A stretch of 64,000 bases of DNA from Cladopsammia gracilis. Lineage: Eukaryota > Cnidaria > Anthozoa > Scleractinia > Dendrophylliidae. Numbering within the stretch: position 1 is the stretch's first letter; every line of letters begins with the position of its first letter. Below the pieces are notes generated by a model, which searched no databases, was not told the origin of the DNA, and saw only the letters and a list, made by a program, of their open reading frames with translations. Below are positions 11,971-20,775 of the stretch, one piece after another. Where the stretch lies: positions 119,501-183,500 of the forward strand of contig JAJGOT010000257.1 of NCBI GenBank assembly GCA_022457155.1. The letters run 5' to 3'. A program made the translations under genes and the position numbers.

Positions 11971-12299
11971 CGATCGTTGATTCGAAGGCCTCAAAAAAAA
12001 AAAAAACATAACACTAGGTCACATAAGACAATCACGCCTCTCAAAGAACATTAGGTTCATCCAGATACCGATAACGAATATCATTGGGCTCACCACGCCA
12101 ATTTTGAGTTTCCGCTGGACTCATGCAAAATACGCTCCTCAATTGGCATAGACCCTTACAGGGGCTATCTTTCAGTAACTGCGAGTCCTCAAAAAAGAAA
12201 CCAACCGACAATATACCCCACTCTTATAACAACTGTCCTAGACATATTATATCCTACTGACAACGTCGTTGGACTTAACCTTTTTCCGTCATTAAGTGC

Positions 12300-12838
12300 T
12301 CACATAGAAAAGCTTTATCTCAACAATGAGTTCACAAAGATACTCAACTTACTTCGTCATTGCGCTCACAAAGAAACCCTTTATCTGAACAGTGATTTCA
12401 CAAAGATACTCAACTTACCTCGTCATTGGGCTCGCAAAGAAACCCTTTATCTTAACAGGGAGTTCACAAAGATACTCAACTTACGTTGTCATTGGGGTCA
12501 CAAATAAACCCTGTATCTCAACAGTGAGTTCACAAAGATATTCAACTTACTTCGACATTGGGCTCACAAAGAAACCCTTTATCTCAACAGAGAGTTCACA
12601 ATAATACTCCACTTACTTCGTCCTTGGGCTCACAAAGAGACCCTTTATCTGAACAGAGAGTTCACAAAGATACTCTACTTACTCCGGTCCGTCAATTTGG
12701 CTCACCTAGCAACACTTAATCTCAATAGCGAGTTCACAAAGAGATTCAACTTACTTCGCCATTGGGCTCACAAAGAAACCCTTTATCTCAATAGCGAGTT
12801 CACAAAGATACTCAACTCAATTCGTCATTAGGCTCGCC
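12300..12838. repeat. 66-bp tandem repeat, about eight units
   Basis: Each unit contains TTCACAAAGATACTCAACTT, a TCATTGGGCTCACAAAGAAA-like block and CCCTTTATCTCAACAG. The period is 66 bp, a multiple of three, so an ORF of 22-residue repeats opens on the plus strand (12392-12604), but it is repeat-driven. The array lies between the two gag-like fragments of the 10.9-13.5 kb relic. Confidence 0.85.
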
Positions 12839-13151
12839 AAGAACCCTTCGTTTCACCTTGCCATAGCCCAGTTACAGAGACTAAAACCTCACCTATCGCT
12901 TTCAATCGTGGGCCCGATATAATATACCGTCGATATTCAGCGAGCAAAAATGTCTTAACACCCCCGCGAACAAAGGCTAAATACAAAAAATCTACCGAAT
13001 CTAATTAGGAATTCACACGTGCAAAATCCCTACAAACACAACCGAAATAAAACCGCCGCCTAAACTACAACAAACCGAGGGTCCGAAAGAAAAATTGAAA
13101 CGGAAACCGGAGAACTAAATATCTCGCTCGCCCAAACGAACCAAACCGTAG

Positions 13152-13451
13152 CTATTTCCGAAATAACGCTAAAATACACAGAACCAAGAAGCGAACCTGT
13201 AACTGCTCCGCTGAGGTTGACGATGAACTCGGAGCCCCGCCACGTGGCTCGGTGAATGTGCTGGCCGCGGCTGACGCACTCATCGAAGCGCTACTAAGAC
13301 CAAGAACTTCGTTTGAAGAAGCTTGCGTTTGTGGTTGAAGAGGGAGCACGGCCTGCTGTAATTCTGCGGCCACAACAGGAGCAGGCCGTGCTGAAGCAGA
13401 ATCACTCTGACGTTCCTCCATGGAAATCTTTGCCAACTGAGAAATTTGCAT
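13152..13451 (-). CDS. Small Ser/Ala-rich ORF, possible retroelement ORF1 start
   Basis: A 99-aa minus-strand ORF rich in Ser, Ala and Gln. It runs into a possible splice donor (CAG/GTTCGC) near 13197. The composition resembles the disordered N-terminus of a gag-like ORF1, and the zinc knuckle at 11.9 kb would be its C-terminal part. No domain is recognisable; it could equally be a chance frame. An AT-rich TATATAAGG-like sequence lies just upstream, near 13470. Confidence 0.3.
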   Translation of the reverse strand: MQISQLAKISMEERQSDSASARPAPVVAAELQQAVLPLQPQTQASSNEVLGLSSASMSASAAASTFTEPRGGAPSSSSTSAEQLQVRFLVLCILALFRK

Positions 13452-13495
13452 ATATTATTCTACCTTATATAATGCCAATTACGTCATTGCGCGGG

Positions 13496-13498
<3 letters not shown>

Positions 13499-13551
<53 letters not shown>
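13499..13551. repeat. (AT)n microsatellite
   Basis: An uninterrupted AT dinucleotide run just outside the PLE inverted pair. A similar run lies just outside the other end, at 17266-17316. Confidence 0.95.
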
Positions 13552-13553
<2 letters not shown>

Positions 13554-13694
13554 CAGGGTAAATATGGTTGACCAAACGAATGACTCCCAGTAGAAGGATC
13601 CACGTAGGATACGGTGCTTCTATGTGAATTAGTAGATAAGTGTATGAAGATGTGACATAGAAGCAAACTTCTAACTGTTCCAGCTATTTAATTC

Positions 13695-13722
13695 GACGTT
13701 TCGGCCTTCGGCCTTCTTCAGG
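13695..13722 (-). ncRNA. PLE hammerhead ribozyme motif (minus copy)
   Basis: The minus strand reads CTGAAGA, stem II AGGCC/GGCC with a GAA loop, then GAAACGTC. All core bases fit the minimal hammerheads reported in Penelope-like pseudo-LTRs. GTTCCA and TGGAAC on either side can form stem I with an internal loop. It lies about 230 bp beyond the stop codon of the RT ORF. Confidence 0.8.
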
Positions 13723-13954
13723 TGGAACTATTTACAGGGATAAAAATTTAAAAAGCTAAAAATCCTAACAAGCTTACAGAGTCACAAATATTTATACTAT
13801 AACTGAAAAATGTAAATAAAGTTATGTAATATGATAAAATGCAAAACAAAAGATTATGTAACGAATAAAATGGCAACAGACAAGAAGGCGCAAACAGCGA
13901 AAATACAACAATTCGTAAGAAAACTAAATTACAAAGTGTACTATAATTAGCTGA

Positions 13955-15772
13955 TTAGGTGTTATAGCAGATGCGATTCTTAGATCTGAATTCACGTCTT
14001 TTGTTTAGGCCATGAGGGTTGAGTGTAAACAATTGTGCGGTCCAATAAGCTTCCCTCGTTAATAACAATTGATCAAGATAGGCAGCATCTCCCTGGCTAA
14101 TGATTTTTTCAATGACAATGAAGCTAATTTGCGAAATCTGATGTTCAATACAATTAAAATGGATAGCCAACTCACAAGTTTTTTTGTTATTGAGCATAGA
14201 TGATTTGTGGTTACGAAAACGTACTTTAAATTCTGTTGACGTAGATCCTACGTACTGCAACTTACATTTGTTGCATGAGGCCAAGTATATAACGTTTTTG
14301 GATGTACATGTTAATCTTTGATTGATCTTGTAAATACGGCCTGTGGCAAAGCTCTCAAATTTGGAGTCTTGGATTAAAAATTTTTGGCATAAATCACATC
14401 TTGCAGAACATTTAAAACATCCTCCCATTTCTTTCTGTGCCTGATCTAACCTTCTGTCACCACGAAATTTAGAAGGTGCTAAAATATCTTTAAGATTTTT
14501 AGTTCTACGATATGCAGGAAAAATTGATTTTGATGGGAAGATATCCATGATCTCAGGCGATGAACTTAGTAAATGAACATGCTTTTTGATAACCCTTTGA
14601 ATATCTGGGAGGATTGGGTTATAGTCCAGTACTAGCGGGAAAACTCTTTTGTCAGGCTTGACATTTTTCTTCAAGAGTTCGGATCTTTCAACGTTTAGGG
14701 CCTTATCAAATTGTTTATCTACCAAAACTATATTATAGCCTTGTGACTTAAGATATCCTTTGTATTCAGCACACCTCTTAATGAGAAACTCATCATTGGA
14801 ACAATTACGTTTAACCCGTAGGGCAACCCCATAGGGAATTGCCTTTTTACAATGTGCTGGGTGAGAACTAGAAAAAGGTAAATAAAGATGGCTATCTGTT
14901 GGTTTAGCGTAAATATCCGTATTAATAAAACCATCTTGGAGGTGCAATGTAAGGTCCAGGACATTAAGAGTATGTTCCGAATATACCAACTCAAATTTAA
15001 TGGTGGGATAAAGAGAATTGATGTACTCCGTAAAATCTAACAATTTAGGCAACCCATGTGTCCAAATATCAAAAACATCATCCCTGTATCTCCACCATAA
15101 CATGGGCTTTACATCACCTCCAAACTTAGCTTTCTCATCAATCAATCCCATTGCCAAATCAGCATAACTACATGCGTTTTTGGGGCCCATAGCAGTACCA
15201 TGTTTTTGCACAAAATCCTTCCCAGAGAATTGACAATTATTGGTTTGAAGACAAATTTCAATCGCCTCTACAATGCAATCGGTAGATGGAAATTTATCTG
15301 ATCTTGAATCAAGAGCTTTTCTAGCAGCAGAAATACCTAAGTTATTGTCAATGTTAGGAAACATCGCAACTACATCCCAAGACACCAGTAAACACCCAGG
15401 GGGTAAGGGACCTTTCTCAGCGTTCAAGGTTTGGATCTTGTTGATGAGGTCAGTGGTGTCTTTCACAAAAGATGGTAAATTTTGAGCTAAAGGCTTCAGA
15501 TAAAACTCAGTAAAAGCAGAAAGTCTTTCAATTGCCGTTCCACAGCATGATGTAATTAAGCGTAAAGGGTTACCTTCCTTATGAGTCTTAACATTTCCAA
15601 ATGCCACCCCCGGTTTTGGTTCCGAAATGGCAACCCAAGCGGCAATCTCTTGACTTATCTGACCTTTACCAAGCCATTTACGTCCCCAATTTTTTACCTT
15701 TTCGGAATGCTCATCAGTTGGGTCATAATTCAACTTGTCATAATGGAGACTGTTATTAAGTTGTTGTAACAT
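13955..15772 (-). CDS. Penelope-like reverse transcriptase with GIY-YIG endonuclease
   Basis: A 605-aa ORF. The RT core is visible: LVSWDVVAMFPNID (motif A aspartate), TAMGPKNACSYADLAMG (motif B region) and WWRYRDDVF (YxDD-type catalytic box, here YRDD). The C-terminus has paired cysteines (CFKCSARCDLC) and then VIYLASCNKCKLQYVGSTS...VRFRNHK, a GIY-YIG nuclease core typical of PLEs. The protein would copy element RNA in the nucleus by target-primed reverse transcription. It is shorter than many full PLE proteins, so N-terminal sequence may be missing. The start shown is simply the first possible one. A second, shorter copy lies inverted just upstream. Confidence 0.88.
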   Translation of the reverse strand: MLQQLNNSLHYDKLNYDPTDEHSEKVKNWGRKWLGKGQISQEIAAWVAISEPKPGVAFGNVKTHKEGNPLRLITSCCGTAIERLSAFTEFYLKPLAQNLPSFVKDTTDLINKIQTLNAEKGPLPPGCLLVSWDVVAMFPNIDNNLGISAARKALDSRSDKFPSTDCIVEAIEICLQTNNCQFSGKDFVQKHGTAMGPKNACSYADLAMGLIDEKAKFGGDVKPMLWWRYRDDVFDIWTHGLPKLLDFTEYINSLYPTIKFELVYSEHTLNVLDLTLHLQDGFINTDIYAKPTDSHLYLPFSSSHPAHCKKAIPYGVALRVKRNCSNDEFLIKRCAEYKGYLKSQGYNIVLVDKQFDKALNVERSELLKKNVKPDKRVFPLVLDYNPILPDIQRVIKKHVHLLSSSPEIMDIFPSKSIFPAYRRTKNLKDILAPSKFRGDRRLDQAQKEMGGCFKCSARCDLCQKFLIQDSKFESFATGRIYKINQRLTCTSKNVIYLASCNKCKLQYVGSTSTEFKVRFRNHKSSMLNNKKTCELAIHFNCIEHQISQISFIVIEKIISQGDAAYLDQLLLTREAYWTAQLFTLNPHGLNKRREFRSKNRICYNT

Positions 15773-15847
15773 CTTATCACGATACTCGTTTTGTGAAAGA
15801 ATGACAAATCATACAGGGATGATGTTTTTGATATTTGGACACATGGG

Positions 15848-16920
15848 TTGCCTAAATTGTTAGATTTTACGGAGTACATCAATTCTCTTTATCCCACCAT
15901 TAAATTTGAGTTGGTATATTCGGAACATACTCTTAATGTCCTGGACCTTACATTGCACCTCCAAGATGGTTTTATTAATACGGATATTTACGCTAAACCA
16001 ACAGATAGCCATCTTTATTTACCTTTTTCTAGTTCTCACCCAGCACATTGTAAAAAGGCAATTCCCTATGGGGTTGCCCTACGGGTTAAACGTAATTGTT
16101 CCAATGATGAGTTTCTCATTAAGAGGTGTGCTGAATACAAAGGATATCTTAAGTCACAAGGCTATAATATAGTTTTGGTAGATAAACAATTTGATAAGGC
16201 CCTAAACGTTGAAAGATCCGAACTCTTGAAGAAAAATGTCAAGCCTGACAAAAGAGTTTTCCCGCTAGTACTGGACTATAACCCAATCCTCCCAGATATT
16301 CAAAGGGTTATCAAAAAGCATGTTCATTTACTAAGTTCATCGCCTGAGATCATGGATATCTTCCCATCAAAATCAATTTTTCCTGCATATCGTAGAACTA
16401 AAAATCTTAAAGATATTTTAGCACCTTCTAAATTTCGTGGTGACAGAAGGTTAGATCAGGCACAGAAAGAAATGGGAGGATGTTTTAAATGTTCTGCAAG
16501 ATGTGATTTATGCCAAAAATTTTTAATCCAAGACTCCAAATTTGAGAGCTTTGCCACAGGCCGTATTTACAAGATCAATCAAAGATTAACATGTACATCC
16601 AAAAACGTTATATACTTGGCCTCATGCAACAAATGTAAGTTGCAGTACGTAGGATCTACGTCAACAGAATTTAAAGTACGTTTTCGTAACCACAAATCAT
16701 CTATGCTCAATAACAAAAAAACTTGTGAGTTGGCTATCCATTTTAATTGTATTGAACATCAGATTTCGCAAATTAGCTTCATTGTCATTGAAAAATCATT
16801 AGCCAGGGAGATGCTGCCTATCTTGATCAATTGTTATTAACGAGGGAAGCTTATTGGACCGCACAATTGTTTACACTCAACCCTCATGGCCTAAACAAAA
16901 GACGTGAATTCAGATCTAAG
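15848..16920 (+). pseudogene. 5'-truncated, frameshifted PLE reverse transcriptase
   Basis: This plus-strand copy is identical at protein level to the C-terminal half of the 13955-15772 ORF from just after the YRDD box. It lacks RT motifs A and B, so it cannot encode an active RT. One A is missing from an A-run near 16795, which shifts the frame inside the GIY-YIG domain and ends the ORF at 16840. The remaining homologous codons run to about 16940 in another frame. Confidence 0.85.
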
Positions 16921-17176
16921 AATCGCATCTGCTATAACACCTAATCAGCTAATTATAGTACACTTTGTAATTTAGTTTTCTTACGAATTGTTGTATTTTC
17001 GCTGTTTGCGCCTTCTTGTCTGTTGCCATTTTATTCGTTACATAATCTTTTGTTTTGCATTTTATCATATTACATAACTTTATTTACATTTTTCAGTTAT
17101 AGTATAAATATTTGTGACTCTGTAAGCTTGTTAGGATTTTTAGCTTTTTAAATTTTTATCCCTGTAAATAGTTCCA

Positions 17177-17204
17177 CCTGAAGAAGGCCGAAGGCCGAAA
17201 CGTC
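17177..17204 (+). ncRNA. PLE hammerhead ribozyme motif (plus copy)
   Basis: An exact inverted copy of the 13695-13722 motif, with CTGAAGA, stem II AGGCC/GGCC and GAAACGTC. It is followed by TGGAAC at 17217-17222, which can pair with GTTCCA at 17171-17176. Confidence 0.8.
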
Positions 17205-17262
17205 GAATTAAATAGCTGGAACAGTTAGAAGTTTGCTTCTATGTCACATCTTCATACACTTA

Positions 17263-17265
<3 letters not shown>

Positions 17266-17316
<51 letters not shown>
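17266..17316. repeat. (AT)n microsatellite
   Basis: An AT dinucleotide run abutting the right end of the PLE inverted pair. Confidence 0.95.
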
Positions 17317-17319
<3 letters not shown>

Positions 17320-17384
17320 TATAGTATTGTTTGCCTGAAGAATATATCGTGTTTAAATAAAGTTTAAATAAATGAATTAATAAA

Positions 17385-18235
17385 TAAACTTCCGGCTACC
17401 CTCACTTCCGGTAAAACAGCGTTACTGAAGTGCCACGACAGCGTCTCCTACAACACTACTTACATAACTAATGTTCACGTTAGGTATATACAGCTGTTTC
17501 GAGAAAGGTTGTCGGAAAATGCGTAAAAGTGCACGCGACAATCCCGAAAGATATTGTGGGTAATCATCTACGCTTTATCCTAAAAACTACTTTATCCATA
17601 TGGCCCACTATCTAAGATCGTCGCCGTACGGACGAGGCATCGCGGATTTGATGTATTTATTTGACTTATTAACATTCAGTGATCATATCCCAAATTAATT
17701 TTCGGGATTATCGCGTGCACTTTTCCCTTTTTTCCGACAACCTGCTGTACAGCTGTATAACAGTCAAAAGAATCACTGGCTTCATTGTGGTGCAGCCTTC
17801 ATTTACAAAACATTCAATAGTAAACAACGTGGTTTGCAGGAACGATGACTGAATGAAAGGAGTAACTCTCCGGCCATGTCGGACATCTTCTTTAATATAG
17901 ATATCATAAAACGTTCTTACGCATGCGCATGAGTATAGGCTGCTTGAAGCCTCTTGTTATTTTTTTTGTGTGTCACGATTTTGCATGCAAATTTATTCAC
18001 GCATATTTAAAATTGTGCATTTCCGGTTCATAGCTTTGCTCTTTACACTTCCGGTCTAGTGACTTCCGGCTACTCTCACTTCCGGAAAAACATCGTTACT
18101 GAAGCGTCACGACAGCGACTCCTACAACCCTACTCGCATTAATAATGTTCACGTCAGGTATATGTTATTTTCACAAGAATGACTGGCTTCACTGTGGTAC
18201 AGCCTTCATTTTTAAAACATTCAATAGTAATAAAT
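17385..18235. repeat. Further copies of the CATGCGCATGAG repeat family
   Basis: Blocks with CTTCCGGCTAC, AACATTCAATAGTAA, GCATGAGTATAGGCTGCTTG and CCTCTTGTTATT match those at 9143-9600 in the same orientation. Two partial units lie in tandem here. The first is interrupted by a MITE at about 17499-17745. Confidence 0.65.
17499..17745. mobile_element. MITE nested in the dispersed repeat
   Basis: Inverted ends share GGTTGTCGGAAAA, AAAAGTGCACGCGA and AATCCCGAAA. TACAGCTGT occurs at both edges and may be the target duplication. No coding capacity. Confidence 0.65.
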
Positions 18236-18447
18236 TCCCACTGGGAGCCTTCACTCCCAAACGCCCCAGGCAAGGATAAGATATGGGAAGAAGCGAGCCC
18301 TACGGCTGCTACTCCCGAAAGCTAGGCAGGGCGGTAAGGTCCCAACAAAATACACAGATGACCGTAACTCTCCCCATAACTCAAAAAGCTCTACTGCAAA
18401 CTTTAAAACCTTCAAGATATGAAGCCACAAAACGGTGAAAGGCAAAA

Positions 18448-18966
18448 CTAATACAAACTATGGAAAAACCGGACTGAAATGTTGACCCCGCGGACGATGT
18501 AGGATAAAATCTCATCTTTCTTTGGGTGTTCTGACAGAATGAACTTCCAGTAAGACTGGTGCCAACTCAGTACCCCAGCCACAAAACTACTGGGATCTCG
18601 GAAAATAACACCTTGAGGAGTGGCATGAGCAATTCCCTTGGAAACCATGTAGGGCGAGGTGTTAGTGCCTGCAACGCGAGGCTTTTCCCCTTTCCAATTG
18701 CACCACTGAGCAAAATTTGAAGAGACTTCGTCCGGGCGAAAATCATAACGAGGTTTCTTGCACGGGGGCGCCTAAAACAAAAGGACAACGAAAAAGGCGC
18801 CAATGGCACATGATATAGAAAAGGGGAAAAGCCAACCGCGAAGCAGCCCCGAAATACCCCGTCCAGTGACAGAGCAATTAAGGGTATAAGAAGACCCCTT
18901 CGAAGTCATACCAGCGGTTAGCTTAGAAAGACAAGCGAAACAAACACAAAATAATTGACGAAGCAA
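18448..18966 (-). pseudogene. Second DIRS-like RT-region relic
   Basis: Minus-strand short frames include GVIFRDPSSFVAGVLSW, similar to KFRDPNMFLSGEL in the relic at 10869-11266. The frames overlap in different phases, so it is decayed. It lies downstream, in minus-strand order, of the gag-like fragment at 19082-19535, repeating the order of the first relic. Confidence 0.4.
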
Positions 18967-19081
18967 ACTTTAATGAGGCGTGGACTTCATTACAGAAGAA
19001 CACAGAAATAACTAACAAGGCAAACGATCAAAGGCACTGAAACTCCAACATATAGCAAAGAAACGTCACTTTTTAACAGCC

Positions 19082-19535
19082 TTGGAGACTAATCGGCAAT
19101 CCCTAGCAAGATGACCAACTCTTCTACAATAGGCCATTTGCACGATGACGTCATTTGACTACTAGTACCAGAATCCTTCAGTTTTTTGTTTTGTAGTGCA
19201 AATTAGGGCTATTGTTATTTCAACCGCACTGGGATTACAAAATTTAAATAAGAAAGGAAAAACGAAATGAATTCTGGTAGTAGTAGTAGTAGTCAAATGA
19301 CGTCATCGTGCAAATGGCCTATTAAAACAGCGTCGGGGAAAGGTTCCCGGCCGGTAGTGCTGTGGCCTGAAAAGTCCACCGCGACCAAATGAACCTCCGG
19401 GATAGTGGCCTGGATGCGGGACGACGGAATTGTCCGCTCCATATAACCAAGGGGACTGGACACCAGATAAGCTGGGTTATACGATTCAGTCACGCGAAGA
19501 ATTAAAAGAGATAGATCTGATAGATAGCTGGACAT
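19082..19535 (-). pseudogene. Gag-like fragment split by a MITE
   Basis: The minus-strand ORF (19293-19535) has no clear domain. After removal of the MITE at 19132-19319 it would run into a frame with VYCRRVGHLARDC, a zinc-knuckle-like end, and stop shortly after. This resembles the C-terminus of a gag or ORF1 protein. A first cysteine of the knuckle is not visible, so it is degenerate. Confidence 0.4.
19132..19319. mobile_element. TA-flanked MITE
   Basis: GGCCATTTGCACGATGACGT at the left is perfectly inverted at the right, with about 30 bp of TIR continuing to TCATTTGACTAC. TA dinucleotides flank both sides, as for Tc1/mariner-type insertion. It interrupts the gag-like fragment. Confidence 0.82.
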
Positions 19536-19539
19536 ATAC

Positions 19540-20387
19540 GGCTTTATTTAAACAGGGTTTCTCTTTCAGTAGTTACAAAGTAAAAAATTGATATCACTAG
19601 AGGATCTAATATCTAAACAATAATGATAAAAATATACAAATTAAAAGACAATGGAAGTCAACAATATGCGTGTTCGTTAAGAATCGAAATAGATTTTAAA
19701 AAAAAATTAAAAAAATGTCACTCTGAACGTCAAAACCTATGACATTTAGAATTTTTTCTTCTTTCAACTATATTTCCGGAAAAATAGGCCGAATAAAGAT
19801 CGAACAAGAAGATAATAAAGGACGCATGACAGCCGCGTGGGCTCAGAAAATTTTTGTTACCGGGAGACCTTGGCGAGTTGGTGGAATTATCACTTTTGAA
19901 CGGTTTCAACCAAGAAAACTTAAAAGAGTAGACCCGGGTAGACCCCTAAATTCTTAAGGAAGAAAGGCTAACTTAATTGTACATCCCAAATTATGGATGA
20001 AAAACAAATGTGTAAAGGAATGAGAAAAGAAAAGGTGTGAAAGTTCAGTTTACGATAGTGGCAACTAAACCGATTAGGTTTACTTTGAGATCAGCTAAGG
20101 CAGTCATTGTGCTCGAATGTAACATTTAATTGTAGCCATGAGGAAGACAGGATATTTCTCTTTAATCAGTGCCCTTCTGGGGAGCTGAGCTCCACGCTAA
20201 CTCAAAGACATAAAACTAAACTACTTGTAGTTTAATATACGCAGGTAAACACATTCGCCTAGCGGTGACTGTGATATCCCGGTGTGACATATGTAACAGA
20301 TGAGTAATGTAATCCCAACCATTACGTGATTTAACCTTAAACCTAAAACAATAGAATTCAGAACTTTCTAGACAGTAAACGTAAACC
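19540..20387. other. Stretch with no gene recognised
   Basis: AT-rich sequence; a 72-aa plus-strand ORF (19739-19957) has no recognisable domain. Confidence 0.4.
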
Positions 20388-20552
20388 TGTTGCGATGATT
20401 TCAACTAAATTTATTAGTTTCTCGCTTGATAAAAACTCGTACTCACAAGATCGCTCGCTTACTCTCTCCTCGTGCTCTCGTCTCGAAACCGGTCCTAACC
20501 GGTTCGGCTGACGTCACACATGCACCACAGGAACCCCATTTCGGGTCCGACA
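20388..20552 (-). repeat. BEL/Pao 3' LTR
   Basis: 165 bp, beginning TGTTGCGATG and ending GGGTCCGACA on the plus strand (TG...CA ends). It differs from the other LTR at one base by eye (AACTAAATTT against AACAAAATTT). Confidence 0.93.
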
Positions 20553-20572
20553 CTCTCCCCCTATTTGATACA
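20553..20572 (-). promoter_or_regulatory. Polypurine tract of the BEL/Pao element
   Basis: On the minus strand, AAATAGGGGGAGAG directly precedes the 3' LTR, the expected place for the plus-strand DNA primer. Confidence 0.75.
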
Positions 20573-20775
20573 CGCAAGTGGAGCAAATATAATCACACAG
20601 CTCCGTGCTTTTATAACAGTAACAGTTTTAAAGGTTCTAATAGTTCGTGACTCCGCAAGTCACTGAGTCAGTTCTCGCAAAAGGAGCAAATTGAACACGC
20701 AGCTCCATGGGTTTAACAGTTCTAACAGATTTAACAGTTCTAACAGTTCATGACCCCACTCGTCACTGGGTCAGT

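Larger units (their letters stand above)
13633..17266. mobile_element. Penelope-like element pair in a 1.46-kb inverted repeat
   Basis: Arm 13633-15089 is the inverse of 15811-17266. By eye they differ by one base in an A-run near 14105/16795. The 721-bp centre (15090-15810) belongs to the longer minus-strand copy, so the plus-strand copy is 5'-truncated. Each arm has coding sequence, then a 3' region ending in a hammerhead motif and the same tail (TAGATAAGTGTATGAAG). Near-identity suggests a recent event; PLEs commonly form partial tandem or inverted copies. Confidence 0.9.

Noticed and set aside
12392..12604. Plus-strand ORF of 22-residue repeats
   Set aside because: It is a direct translation of the 66-bp tandem repeat; no start context, domain or continuation.
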